Shown: one piece after another, positions 25,133 through 35,372 of the stretch | Layout: the number at the start of each line of letters is the position of its first letter | Numbering within the stretch: position 1 is the first letter of the stretch | Assembly: GCA_027485575.1 (NCBI GenBank) | Contig: JAIXQU010000112.1 | Coordinates: 1-64,000, forward strand | Direction of reading: 5' to 3' | DNA length: 64,000 bases | From: Cytophagaceae bacterium | GTDB taxonomy: Bacteria; Bacteroidota; Bacteroidia; Cytophagales; Flexibacteraceae | Notes under the pieces: generated by a model | The model's input: only the letters and a program-made list of their open reading frames with translations | Told to the model about the DNA's origin: nothing | The model's database searches: none | Program-made: the position numbers and the translations under genes

Positions 25133-26343
25133 AGTTCTTGCTTGTAAGCAAAATCTTCAAGGTAGGCAAAATTTGGCATAAGCTCACCTCCCTTGCAAAT
25201 CGCAGCTTTTTTGATGGAAACATGGTTTCCGCTTACCAATTCCGGAATGATATGGTGCATCAGCATTTCTCCAAAAGCATGAGAAGCATCATAGGGCAAT
25301 TCACAAGGCAGATTATCAACAGCACAGACTGTTATATTATTCTTATTTGAAAATGCCGGCATTTCTTCAAAAGTTTCCGGGTTAATGTCGTAAAATGGAT
25401 TTTCGATGGTACTAGTCCGGATTGTTGTCGGGATAGAACCATGCAAATCGCATGTTACATCAGAGATAACTTTAATTTTGAAATCAGCCTGTTTTGTTTG
25501 TTCACCAGAAAATAATACCGGTGCCTTTGGGTCCCAGTAATGGCATGGAATTAAAATATCGGAACTCTGGGCAAATGCCATAAAATGTCCTTCATAATCC
25601 TGTGGATTTATCCTAAACTTTTTCTCGTCCCAAATTTCATTAATCGGGTCCTTAAAATAGTGCCTGGAACTCAAAATAGTGAAAACGGGATAATTGTATG
25701 TTTCTGTTAAATAATCATCTGGTTCCACTTCGGCAATTCCCAGTCCTTTTAAAACCTCCATAGCACCGGAACCAACTCTTCCACTGCCGGTAATCGCTAT
25801 TTTAATCGGCCCTAGAACTGGGGTATGGTGCTTTGCATAATTCATCATCTCACTCATGTCGCCACATTCAAAAGCAGGCTTTAATCGGATTTCATGAAAT
25901 CTAAACATCCACATTCTTAGGGCGTTATACGCACCTACAATTCCAGCAAATCGGCCAAAGGCGACGGTTCGTTGTCCTTTTTCATCAACCAGACATTCAT
26001 AATCCACCAAAGTAATCTTTTTTTCTAAGGCGGTCTGTAGTAGTTTCTGGTTGTGGGCCTGCTTTTTTATGGTATGGGAGAAAAAGAAATAAACCTTTCC
26101 CTCGATCAATTCTGCGGGTGGCACTTCTTTTATTCCAAACAAGACATCGCAGTCCTGTATATTATTTCCTAACTCCAGGCCCAGGCCCAAATACATTTCA
26201 TCAGGGATACATCTGATTTTGCTGGGCTCAATGTAGAATTGAATTTGCGGATTGTTGATTTGAATTTCATGGCATTGTTCAGGAAGAAATGCAACACGTT
26301 TATCCGGTGGAAATTTTCGCTCCCGAATTAAGCCGATTTTCAC
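25129..26343 (-). CDS. Saccharopine-dehydrogenase-like NAD(P)-dependent oxidoreductase
   Basis: 404 residues of the alanine-dehydrogenase/PNT-like superfamily. It opens KIGLIRERKFPPDKRVAFLP, the strand-helix pattern of AlaDH/PNT N-domains, has FFFSHTIKKQ at 86-95, seen in Lys1-type saccharopine dehydrogenases, and a Rossmann loop GSGRVGSG at 186-193. The C-terminal half has DVTCDLHGSIPTTIRTSTIE and AVDNLPCELPYDAS, typical of the same group. The likely reaction is NAD-linked oxidative cleavage or formation of a secondary amine such as saccharopine, but the exact substrate is not fixed. The start codon is GTG at 26343. Confidence 0.8.
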   Translation of the reverse strand: MKIGLIRERKFPPDKRVAFLPEQCHEIQINNPQIQFYIEPSKIRCIPDEMYLGLGLELGNNIQDCDVLFGIKEVPPAELIEGKVYFFFSHTIKKQAHNQKLLQTALEKKITLVDYECLVDEKGQRTVAFGRFAGIVGAYNALRMWMFRFHEIRLKPAFECGDMSEMMNYAKHHTPVLGPIKIAITGSGRVGSGAMEVLKGLGIAEVEPDDYLTETYNYPVFTILSSRHYFKDPINEIWDEKKFRINPQDYEGHFMAFAQSSDILIPCHYWDPKAPVLFSGEQTKQADFKIKVISDVTCDLHGSIPTTIRTSTIENPFYDINPETFEEMPAFSNKNNITVCAVDNLPCELPYDASHAFGEMLMHHIIPELVSGNHVSIKKAAICKGGELMPNFAYLEDFAYKQEL

Positions 26344-26828
26344 AGTAGAATTTTTAGAAAGGTGTACTAAATAAATATGGGTGCAAAAAAAGCCAATTGA
26401 TTGCGGATGTCCTAAAATCTAATTCAATAAATTAATTCAATGTTTGGATGTAGATAATTTGTAAGGAAAGGGCCATAATGATATGATTTTATGATTTTTA
26501 CCAAGTCCTAGCCAGGAATTGGTAAGTCCATTTTTTGCCTTTTATATAATTTTATTTATAATTTTTTTAACTTTTTAAATATTGAGTTCTAAAAAACCTT
26601 ATTTTTGCACCCCTAACCCTGTATTATCTGGAATAGCCAATTAGAAATAGACCAAGTAAGGTAAAAAGCCCTAATTAGTTTTTTGACCGCTTGATCTCCC
26701 TCTATGTTTGAATGTTTGGATTTGTGGGGTAAGTTCTGCTCAAAAGCTAAATCTTATTTTTGGTTATTAAATAGCTTAAAATCAATTATTTGTCCGCAAA
26801 AAAGACCTTCTAAACCTGTGATTAACTG
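26344..26828. other. Gene-free leader region upstream of the giant adhesin
   Basis: About 485 bases with no credible coding frame. It must carry the divergent start signals of the oxidoreductase gene and the adhesin operon. A good Bacteroidota promoter box lies at 26600-26607; transcription from it would give an untranslated leader of roughly 215 bases. Within that leader AAGCTA (about 26742) and TAGCTT (about 26770) form a short inverted repeat. No riboswitch was recognised. Confidence 0.6.
26600..26607 (+). promoter_or_regulatory. Promoter -7 box for the adhesin-PorP-OmpA operon
   Basis: TATTTTTG fits the Bacteroidota -7 consensus TAnnTTTG and is followed by GCACCC, a usual start-site context. 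TTG at 26583-26585 is a weak -33 candidate with short spacing. It is the only full match in the 485-base gap pointing towards the adhesin. Confidence 0.5.
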
Positions 26829-29800
26829 ATGAAAAAATTTTTATTTTTGGCCCTGATCTCGGCGATCGGACTTGTAGGAAATTTAAAAGCGCAATCCGTT
26901 TCCTGTATTGAAATCGGAGTTAACCCTCCGGTGGTTTGTGCTGGTAGTATAATTGAGATTCCATATATACTAAACCCACCCAATTGCTGTGGGCCAGATG
27001 GTATTAGAATTGAAATTGACCGTTCTCCGGCCTGTACTTTTTCTCCACCACTGATTGAAGGTCCGGGAAACCGAATATTAATTCCTGTTGGGACGCAGCG
27101 AGGAAACTACTGTGTAAGGTTTCGATGTGGTAATAAAGTATCTGTAGCCAAAACTTTTAGAATAGATTCTCTGGATCTTACACCTCCTCCAAGCATAATT
27201 ATTGCACAAACATCCCCTATCAGACCTAGTTATTGTCCAGATGACACCTTGTCATTTTGTATTTCTAATATTGCTGGAGCAGGAACTGGATATACCATTC
27301 AATGGGGATTGAATGATACTCTTTTGGATGGACAGTCTGACTCTTGCTTTAATATAACCAATCTGCAGGATAAAGATAAAATTTATTGTTTGGTAACGAA
27401 GCAAAGCCCTTGTGCCCTTTTTGCTACAAGTGCCTCAGATACAACAACTTTAAGGGTTAATAAAAAGCCAAAAGTTAGAGTTGTTTTGGCCCCGGGAAGT
27501 ACTGGTTGCGAATTATCCCTGAATACTTTTATTGCCAAACCCGATAGCGCTGACCCCAATTCATATTTTATTTGGACTCGGGAAACAATCAGAGGAATCG
27601 ATACCCTTTCCCAGGGTATTAATGATACTGTTTATTCTCTTTCGCCGGCAGATAGTGCAAAATTTGGATACAAGATTTGCGTTGAGATTATTTCTGGCCG
27701 ATGCAAATTAAAGGCCCAGGACTGTTTTGAAATTAAAGCCTGTGGTCAGGTTTTTATAGATCCTCCCCTCGTTACTGAAATATGTGCAGGTACAATTTTG
27801 AGAGTACCTTATAAAATATCAGGTTCTTTTACTGCAACCAATGTTTTTAAGGTTCAACTCTCAGATTCGCTGGGAAATTTTGGAAATCCTGTTGACATCG
27901 GGACTTTAGTTTCAGTAAAAGCTGACACAATTTTAGCCTTAATCCCGGCAGGTTCAAACGGAGGAGATTGCTTCAAGGTCAGAATTATCAGTTCACTTCC
28001 AATTGATACCAGTGATTCAAGCGCTTGCATCAAGGTATTTCCAAAGCCTATTGATCCAACAACTGTTGGCGATTCTGTATGTAAGTCTGGCTCAGTAACC
28101 TTATCTGCCAGTTCTATTCAAATTGGCTCAATTTTTCAATGGTATACATCCCCATTTGGAGGAACATCTGTTTTCACTGGAAACGAATTAACTTTAAACA
28201 TAACCAGAGATACTGTTTTTTATGTTTCTTCCACATCTGTAAATGGTTGTGAAAGCGATAGAATTCCGGTGAGCGGTATAATAAATCCTTCACCAGATGT
28301 GGAGGCAGGTGCTGATTTACAAAAATGTGTTGGAGATGGACCTGTGACGTTAACTCCATTCCCAACTGGCGGAACCTGGTCAGGTTCGCTTTTGGTGAGT
28401 AATAATGTAATCGATTTAACAGGAGTAGCGCCTGGGGTATATACTTTATTTTATCAGGTTTCTAATTCTCTGGGATGTATCACTATCGATTCATTAAAAA
28501 TTAATGTTACAGTCAAACCTGTGGTCAATGCAGGAAATGATACTACTTTTTGTTCCAATAGGTCTCCAGTATTATTGGTTGGAAGTCCGGCGGGAGGAAT
28601 TTGGTCTGGCACTGGCATCCAATCAGATGGAACTTTTGTTCCCTCCTCTTCAGGTGCCGGGACATTTGATATTGTTTATTTCTTTGAATTGAATGGTTGT
28701 TCTGCTTCTGATACAGTAAAAGTTACAGTAAATGAAGCACCTCCAATTTTTACAGTTACCACTACCAATCCATCGGCTTGTAATGTTGAGGATGGTTCTG
28801 CTACACTTGCAGGAATTGTAACTGGCCCAGGTTTTAAGGTGAAATGGTCCGTTAACCGGGCGGATTCATTATCAGATCCAACGCTTTCGAATTTAGATGC
28901 GGGGGCCTATACTGTGGTAGTCACCGAGCAATCTACGGGCTGTTCAAGAACCGCTGCATTTGGCCTTAGTGATCCTACTGTTACTCCTCCTGTAATTTCT
29001 GGATTAGATGCAAACTATTGTTCTTCTGATGATTGTGTAACAATGATAGTTGTACCGAATTCCCCAACCGGAACCTGGTCGGGAACAGGAGTTGTAGGGA
29101 ATACATTTTGTCCTTCTTTGGCAAATCTTGGTCCAAATGTCATAGTATATAGCTATGATACAGTTGGAGGATGCACAGGTAGTTCTTCGGTTATTGTCAG
29201 GGTAAATCAATCACCGGTAGTTAATGCTGGTGGGCCAATTGATACAGTTTGCAGGAACATCGGGCAATTTGTTTTAACTGGTTTTTCACCACCATCTCCT
29301 CCATCAGTATGGTCTCCTCAGCCTTTGGTAACGACAAGCGGAACGGTTAATCTTTCACTTGCAGCTACCGGAAACAACACACTTACCCTAACCAGGACTT
29401 TGGGAACTTGTACAGCTACGGATACAAGGGACGTATTTGTAATAGACAATCCGGAAATAAGCATTTCCAGGAACCCTGCTTCTCAGGTTTGTGTCGGTAG
29501 CTCTTTGGTTCTAACTGCCAATGTTTCAAATGGTGCCACAGTAGTAAGATATGAATGGTTTAAGGATAATGTCATTATCCCAAATGAAAACGATGATTCT
29601 ATAAGTGTCAGTTTAGCAGGCTCATATACGGTTAGGGCAATTGGTGTTGTCCAATGCGAAAATACGTCCTTACCCATTTTGGTTAATTTCAATCCATTGC
29701 CTTCCAATGGCGTTACTCCTTCCGGGATTTTGACACCATGCTCTAACAATCCAACTGTTTTAACAGCAGATAGCCTTACTGGTTACACATACCAATGGTT

Positions 29801-32800
29801 TGGATTAGATTCAATTGCTGGTGCAACAAGCCGGAAATTTGTTCCATTGGTAAGCGGCCAATACAAAGTAAGAATAAAGAATAGTTCAGGTTGCACCGCT
29901 TTCTCAGATATTGTAAATGTAAATATTCTGGATGCTCCAGTAGCACCGATTATTGCTCCGCCGTTTTCAGATACTTGCTTACAGGCTGGGCAACCTATTA
30001 CCATAACTGTAGGTTCTTCTGGTGCAGGACTTAGTTTTATCTGGAAAAAAGTTGCAAATCCCGATAGAGTTTTATCTTCTAACGGACCTTCAATTACTTT
30101 AGATACCATTGGTAGCTATTATGCAACAGTAATTGCTTCCAATGGTTGCTTCGCCATTTCTGATACCATAAATCTTAAACCAACCATAAAAATAACTGTC
30201 CAGGACTCAATCATTGAAAAATGCGTTGGAGATAACCAATTTGTTGTCTCAGGTTTAAGTCCTTCAACCGGATGTCAATTATTGTTCAATGGGGTTCCTT
30301 TGCAAAACAATATTTTTAATCCCGACCAGATTGGAAATTACATTCTTACCTACCAATGTGGAAGTACAAATGGATGTATTTCCAGGAAAAATATTGAAAT
30401 TCGGGTTACTCCGTTGCCTTTAGCAAATCTTTCAGTTCAAGGACCAACCAATGTTTGTCAGGGTGATACCGTAAGATTAATTCTTAATGACGGTGTGGAA
30501 ACCGGATGTAGCTATCAATTACTGCGAAACGGAACTGCTTTTGGTCCAGCAGTAAATACGGCTATTATTCCAGTTACGCTTCCAGGGAGCTACTCCGTGT
30601 TGGTTACTTGTGTAAGATGTTCCACCTTATCAAATTCTATTCAGGTAAATTTCAATCCAAAACCTACGGTCAACCCAGGTCTGGATTTGTCAGGATGTTC
30701 GCCGCTAATTGTCAATTTGAATGCTGCAGGAGTAACGCCTGGTGCATGGAGTGGCTCTCCGAGAGTTACCTCGACAGGATCCTACAACAGTGGAACTTTT
30801 ATCGGCTGTGATTCTGTCACATTGACTGTTGTTAATCCGACAACTTTGTGCTCAAACTCGGCAAAAAAGGAAATTTGTATATTTGCTTTACCCGATTTTA
30901 ATGTCGCAACTCAAAACGCTACTGCCTGCTTATTATCCAATGGATCGGCATGGGTGATAAACGGAAATTCTTCCGTTTCATATGAATGGACAAAGGTGGG
31001 TGATCCAACCATCCTATCGGTTAATGATTCATTGCTGAATGTTTTGCCAGGGGTTTATAAAGTTAAGATTACTTCTGTTTTTAACATTTGTAGCATTGAG
31101 AAAACGGTCATCATCAATAGTCCTAATAACCTGGAAATACAGATTGCAGGAATTCAAGATTCGCTTTGTGCCAATTCAAATCCAGTTCAGTTAACTGGTG
31201 TCCCTCAAGGTGGAATATTTAGTTCTATAGGAAATCGAATTCTCCCTGGCCCTCCTTCAAGATTTGATCCTTCAATTCCAGGTCTTGCCATTGATACAAT
31301 ATTTTATACGGTCAACGTCAATGGTTGTGTTGGAACCGGAAAGAAAGCAGTTAAAATTAATTCTATCCCGGTTTTGGATGCAGGTCCTAATGAGGATGTT
31401 TGTTTTGGAGATACTTTGGTATTAACAGCGCTTCAACCTTCTTCTGTTCCTCTTCTCTGGGTTGGCCAACAAATTGAAAATGATAATCTTTATGTTGCCT
31501 CTGATCCGGGAATAACTTCATCTGTGGTCTCATTTGGATATTCTATAAATGGTTGCAGCAATACTGCGTCTAAAACAATCACAGTAAGACCTTTGCCTGA
31601 GTTTGAGGTTGTTACTCAAGATGTTTCAAGCTGCGGATTGACTGATGGTAAGGTGGTTGTGAATATACTCAATCAAAACCAGTTCCAGATTATAGTTAGA
31701 AATGTTCAAGGCAATGTCATCCCACCACCAAGAGATAACCTTCCGGTTGGAGTTTACACTGTAAAGGTTACCAACAACACAACAGGTTGTGTAAAAGATG
31801 AATCTTTTGGAATTACGGGTCCAACCAACATCAATCCATTTGTTTGTCTTCAGAATGTTCCCATAGCCATTTGTCAAAATGATCCTCCGGTAACCATTGG
31901 AAAATGCAGGCCATCTGCTTCTATTTTTATCAATGGGGTACCAACACAGGTTCTGAATCCGGCTATCTATATTCCAAACGATAATATTGGTGTGATTCTG
32001 ACTGATACAGATGCCAATGGTTGTATTGGGGTTGAACAAAAAATTGTAGGAATTAAAGGTGTCCCATCTGTTAATGTGGCCGGCACGGGTCCTCTATTTG
32101 CTTGTACTGGCCAGGGTGTTTTACAGTTGACTGGTTTCTTTCCTTCATTTGATCCCACTATTCCTGAAAACGGTTGGACTTCTCCAGGTTCCCCTGCTGG
32201 TTTTATTACCAGAGAAGGAAGAATTAATCCTTCGGTTGTTACTTCAAATCAAACTTTTACACTTAGGTACACAGCAAAGAATGCCGATGGTTGCTCTGAG
32301 TTCAAAGAGGTTACCTTTAATATTTATGCAACTCCGGTGGCATCTATTGTTCCGAATACGCCCAATATTTCTATTTGTTTAGGAAGTTATGCTTCTCTTT
32401 CTTCCTTAAATCAAAACCCTGGATATGCTTACACATGGTATTTAGGTAATCAGGCAAATCCACCCCAGATTGGATTTGGTAGTTCATTAAATGCAACTTT
32501 AGGTGGTCCTTACAGGTTAATTGTTAACAACAATGGTTGTACATCTTCTTTTTCAGATATTGTTAATGTAACCACCACTCCAGCTCCTGTAATTGTGAGT
32601 ATTGGTCCGGATTCAATTATTTGTCAAACATCACCAAGCTTTGGGATCACAACTCCAATTGTATCAGGTGTAACCTCAACTGCACCAGTTTGGACAGGTG
32701 TTGGCAGTACCCCAGCTGGATTTATTAGCCCGGTTGGTATTGTAAATCCTTCTCTTGGACTACAGGGCCCTAACAAAGTCAGGTTTGTTGTAACCAATGG

Positions 32801-34328
32801 AAATTGCAGCGATACCGCCGAACGGATTTTTACTGTTATTCCTACAATCAATTCTCCGATTCAAGTAAATGGTAGCGTAGAATTATGCGATGGAGATGAA
32901 GTTGCTCTAATTGCACAGGCTACCGGGGCAGGTTACTCATATGAATGGTCCAGAGACGGAAGTGTAATCCTAAACGAAAATGATGACACCTTAATCGTAA
33001 AGCTCGCAGGAGAATACAAGGTTAAAATTCTAATTAATGGAAATGGAAGTTGCTCAGAGTTTTCAACCCAGACAGTTACAATTACGGTAAGACCATCTCC
33101 GGTAGTCAACATTTCCGGAGACACAATTTTAAGCATTTGCTATCCTGCCTCCACAATAGACTTAAATGCTGAGAGGCCATTTTCTCCAAGTGATGCAATT
33201 TGGTCCGGGCCTTCATCGATAGTTTCTTCAAATGGGGTAATAACGCCTAACAATATTCCAGCTGATGGAGACTATGTGTTGACTCTGACAAAAACAATTG
33301 GAACTTGTAGCACTTCGAAATCCCTGACCATCAGGGCGAACAGAATACCAGATGCCAATTTTACAGCAAACCCTGGTGCAATTTGTGATGGAGACTCGGT
33401 ATCAGTTACCTATCTGAATCCAAATAATTATCTAACTACCTGGTTAAGAGACAATAATGTTATATTAATCAATGTAAATGCCTTCAAAGCAAAAATAGCC
33501 GGAAATTATTCCTTGATTGTTAACAACAATGGTTGCATAAAGTCTGAAAGTAAATCCATTTTCGTGAGTCCGAAACCTGTTTTTGGATTGAAGCCGGATA
33601 CTTTTGTCTGTAAAAATGGAAGTCCAATTCTATTTAATGTAATTAACCCATCTGCTGGAGTTGGGGTTTGGTCCGGGTCTGGGATAAACCAAAATTCAGG
33701 AAATTGGAGTCCATCAGATCCTTTGGTTCCTTCTTCTGGATTTGATACAATAACTTATACCCTTACTTCTGAGGATGGTTGTATCACTAAAAAATCAACC
33801 ATAATCAGAATTGATGCAGTACCAGAAATAAAGCTCACCGCAAATCCTGAAACCATTGAGATAAAAGGTCCATCCATCCTTACTGCCAGTGGAGGAGTTA
33901 AATTTGAATGGTCACCAACCAATACACTCAATCAGAATAATGGACCTTCCGTTTCTGCCTCTCCAATGAAGACGGAACGGTACACCGTTAAGGTTACTTC
34001 TGATAAAAACTGTATCAATGAGGCATCCATAACAGTTAATGTGGATGAGGAATTTAAAATTTATGATGCCTTCTCACCCAATGGCGACCAGGACAATGAT
34101 GAATGGGTAATCAAAAATATCCAGGATCCCAGATTTGCCCAAGCAACTGTAAAGGTGTTTAATCGATGGGGAAATTTGGTTTATGAGTCTGAAAAAGGTT
34201 ATCCAAAACCTTGGGATGGTTCCTATGAAGGAAAACAGGTTCCACCGGGAGCGTACTTTTATATAATTGATTTTGGAACCGGATCCGGATTTAAAGCGAA
34301 ATCAGGTTCAGTAACAATTTTACGTTAA
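26829..34328 (+). CDS. Giant Ig-repeat surface protein with T9SS type-B (gliding-associated) sorting domain
   Basis: 2499 residues. A signal peptide (about residues 1-21) is followed by some 25-30 degenerate Ig/PKD-like modules of 70-90 residues. Each module usually opens with a Cys-x-G-[DE/S] segment, holds a W-[ST]-G element (GGTWSGS, GGIWSGTGI, TGTWSGTGV, GVWSGSGI) and closes with N-G-C before a beta strand, pairing two cysteines. The last 93 residues (2407-2499) are the CHU_C/gliding-associated domain: DAFSPNGDQDNDEW, VKVFNRWGNLVYES, PWDGSYEGKQVPPGAYFY. The protein is expected to cross the outer membrane by T9SS and attach through a PorP/SprF-type partner, encoded next door. Probably adhesion or motility. 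Confidence 0.93.
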   Translation: MKKFLFLALISAIGLVGNLKAQSVSCIEIGVNPPVVCAGSIIEIPYILNPPNCCGPDGIRIEIDRSPACTFSPPLIEGPGNRILIPVGTQRGNYCVRFRCGNKVSVAKTFRIDSLDLTPPPSIIIAQTSPIRPSYCPDDTLSFCISNIAGAGTGYTIQWGLNDTLLDGQSDSCFNITNLQDKDKIYCLVTKQSPCALFATSASDTTTLRVNKKPKVRVVLAPGSTGCELSLNTFIAKPDSADPNSYFIWTRETIRGIDTLSQGINDTVYSLSPADSAKFGYKICVEIISGRCKLKAQDCFEIKACGQVFIDPPLVTEICAGTILRVPYKISGSFTATNVFKVQLSDSLGNFGNPVDIGTLVSVKADTILALIPAGSNGGDCFKVRIISSLPIDTSDSSACIKVFPKPIDPTTVGDSVCKSGSVTLSASSIQIGSIFQWYTSPFGGTSVFTGNELTLNITRDTVFYVSSTSVNGCESDRIPVSGIINPSPDVEAGADLQKCVGDGPVTLTPFPTGGTWSGSLLVSNNVIDLTGVAPGVYTLFYQVSNSLGCITIDSLKINVTVKPVVNAGNDTTFCSNRSPVLLVGSPAGGIWSGTGIQSDGTFVPSSSGAGTFDIVYFFELNGCSASDTVKVTVNEAPPIFTVTTTNPSACNVEDGSATLAGIVTGPGFKVKWSVNRADSLSDPTLSNLDAGAYTVVVTEQSTGCSRTAAFGLSDPTVTPPVISGLDANYCSSDDCVTMIVVPNSPTGTWSGTGVVGNTFCPSLANLGPNVIVYSYDTVGGCTGSSSVIVRVNQSPVVNAGGPIDTVCRNIGQFVLTGFSPPSPPSVWSPQPLVTTSGTVNLSLAATGNNTLTLTRTLGTCTATDTRDVFVIDNPEISISRNPASQVCVGSSLVLTANVSNGATVVRYEWFKDNVIIPNENDDSISVSLAGSYTVRAIGVVQCENTSLPILVNFNPLPSNGVTPSGILTPCSNNPTVLTADSLTGYTYQWFGLDSIAGATSRKFVPLVSGQYKVRIKNSSGCTAFSDIVNVNILDAPVAPIIAPPFSDTCLQAGQPITITVGSSGAGLSFIWKKVANPDRVLSSNGPSITLDTIGSYYATVIASNGCFAISDTINLKPTIKITVQDSIIEKCVGDNQFVVSGLSPSTGCQLLFNGVPLQNNIFNPDQIGNYILTYQCGSTNGCISRKNIEIRVTPLPLANLSVQGPTNVCQGDTVRLILNDGVETGCSYQLLRNGTAFGPAVNTAIIPVTLPGSYSVLVTCVRCSTLSNSIQVNFNPKPTVNPGLDLSGCSPLIVNLNAAGVTPGAWSGSPRVTSTGSYNSGTFIGCDSVTLTVVNPTTLCSNSAKKEICIFALPDFNVATQNATACLLSNGSAWVINGNSSVSYEWTKVGDPTILSVNDSLLNVLPGVYKVKITSVFNICSIEKTVIINSPNNLEIQIAGIQDSLCANSNPVQLTGVPQGGIFSSIGNRILPGPPSRFDPSIPGLAIDTIFYTVNVNGCVGTGKKAVKINSIPVLDAGPNEDVCFGDTLVLTALQPSSVPLLWVGQQIENDNLYVASDPGITSSVVSFGYSINGCSNTASKTITVRPLPEFEVVTQDVSSCGLTDGKVVVNILNQNQFQIIVRNVQGNVIPPPRDNLPVGVYTVKVTNNTTGCVKDESFGITGPTNINPFVCLQNVPIAICQNDPPVTIGKCRPSASIFINGVPTQVLNPAIYIPNDNIGVILTDTDANGCIGVEQKIVGIKGVPSVNVAGTGPLFACTGQGVLQLTGFFPSFDPTIPENGWTSPGSPAGFITREGRINPSVVTSNQTFTLRYTAKNADGCSEFKEVTFNIYATPVASIVPNTPNISICLGSYASLSSLNQNPGYAYTWYLGNQANPPQIGFGSSLNATLGGPYRLIVNNNGCTSSFSDIVNVTTTPAPVIVSIGPDSIICQTSPSFGITTPIVSGVTSTAPVWTGVGSTPAGFISPVGIVNPSLGLQGPNKVRFVVTNGNCSDTAERIFTVIPTINSPIQVNGSVELCDGDEVALIAQATGAGYSYEWSRDGSVILNENDDTLIVKLAGEYKVKILINGNGSCSEFSTQTVTITVRPSPVVNISGDTILSICYPASTIDLNAERPFSPSDAIWSGPSSIVSSNGVITPNNIPADGDYVLTLTKTIGTCSTSKSLTIRANRIPDANFTANPGAICDGDSVSVTYLNPNNYLTTWLRDNNVILINVNAFKAKIAGNYSLIVNNNGCIKSESKSIFVSPKPVFGLKPDTFVCKNGSPILFNVINPSAGVGVWSGSGINQNSGNWSPSDPLVPSSGFDTITYTLTSEDGCITKKSTIIRIDAVPEIKLTANPETIEIKGPSILTASGGVKFEWSPTNTLNQNNGPSVSASPMKTERYTVKVTSDKNCINEASITVNVDEEFKIYDAFSPNGDQDNDEWVIKNIQDPRFAQATVKVFNRWGNLVYESEKGYPKPWDGSYEGKQVPPGAYFYIIDFGTGSGFKAKSGSVTILR

Positions 34329-34347
34329 TACCCTAATATCTGAACAA

Positions 34348-35349
34348 ATGAAAAAGAACATAAAGTTATTCGTATTGATGATGATATCCAGTTTTGGGGT
34401 TCATGCTCAACAACAAGGGTTGTATTCAAACTTCCTTCTTAATGGATATATATATAACCCTGCTTTGGCAGGAATAGAGGATCACCTGGATGTAAGAACA
34501 AGTTTCAGAAGGCAGTGGGTTAATTTACCTGGTTCTCCAACCACGATGTATGGGTCTATCAATGGTGCAGTCAACCAAAAGGACCTTAACAAGGAGGAAT
34601 TGGGTTCATTGCCAATGAGGGGCGCATCCACTATAAAATTTAAAAATGTAGTACCTAAAAAGATGCGGCATGGGGTAGGTGCTTTTTTCCTTAGCGACAA
34701 TGCTGGATTAATTACAAGAAACACAATTAGTCTTGGTTATGCATGTCATATTCCATTAAATCAATACTATTACCTTGCGGCGGGTGCCAATGTAGGTGCT
34801 CATTTTTTTAATCTGGCTTCTCCCACATTGAGGGACCAGGGAGATGATGCATTTTCCGGTAGCCAAAGTTTTGGAACCATTCCAGACCTTCAGGCAGGAC
34901 TCTATCTTTATTCTGAAAATCTGCAGATAGGCTTAAGTGGAACTCAATTGGTAGCCAATAGAATGAGCTTTGCGGCTCAAAATAAGTCCAGAGAGTTCAA
35001 CAATTTAACCAGACATTTTTTCGGAACTTTTTCTTACCGAGTCCCAATTGACCAGGACTTTGATTTGTTACCTGTAGTTATTGTAAGGTATACTGACAAT
35101 TCACCTTTGTCTTATGAGGCAGGAGCAAAAATAAGATACAGGAACACTTTTTGGGCTGGTGGAACTTATCGTTTTGGTGCTGCTGCAACCGGGATGGTTG
35201 GCTTTTCGATGTATAAATTTATCGACCTTGGTTATGCTTTTGATTTTACAACCAATCAGATTCAAACCAGTAGCATTGGCTCACACGAAATTGTATTAGG
35301 CCTGAGATTGTATAACAAAAAACCAAACTCTTCGCTTAAAGTATGGTAG
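34348..35349 (+). CDS. PorP/SprF-family T9SS outer membrane protein
   Basis: 333 residues with a signal peptide (MKKNIKLFVLMMISSFGVHA) and the PorP/SprF opening YNPALAGIEDHLDVR followed by RRQWVNLPGSPTTMYGSING. The remainder is beta-barrel-like with aromatic-ended strands (HFFGTFSYRVPID, TFWAGGTYRFG, FIDLGYAFDF). Proteins of this family act as specific outer membrane partners for type-B T9SS substrates. It starts 19 bases after the adhesin stop and overlaps the frame of the OmpA gene, so the three are one operon. Confidence 0.92.
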   Translation: MKKNIKLFVLMMISSFGVHAQQQGLYSNFLLNGYIYNPALAGIEDHLDVRTSFRRQWVNLPGSPTTMYGSINGAVNQKDLNKEELGSLPMRGASTIKFKNVVPKKMRHGVGAFFLSDNAGLITRNTISLGYACHIPLNQYYYLAAGANVGAHFFNLASPTLRDQGDDAFSGSQSFGTIPDLQAGLYLYSENLQIGLSGTQLVANRMSFAAQNKSREFNNLTRHFFGTFSYRVPIDQDFDLLPVVIVRYTDNSPLSYEAGAKIRYRNTFWAGGTYRFGAAATGMVGFSMYKFIDLGYAFDFTTNQIQTSSIGSHEIVLGLRLYNKKPNSSLKVW

Positions 35350-35372
35350 TTCTAAATCCCTTTAACAGCATT

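Noticed and set aside
26829-34046. Tandem DNA repeats or CRISPR-like array in the adhesin gene
   Set aside because: The modules repeat at protein level only; nucleotide identity between them is low and there are no short exact repeats with regular spacers.
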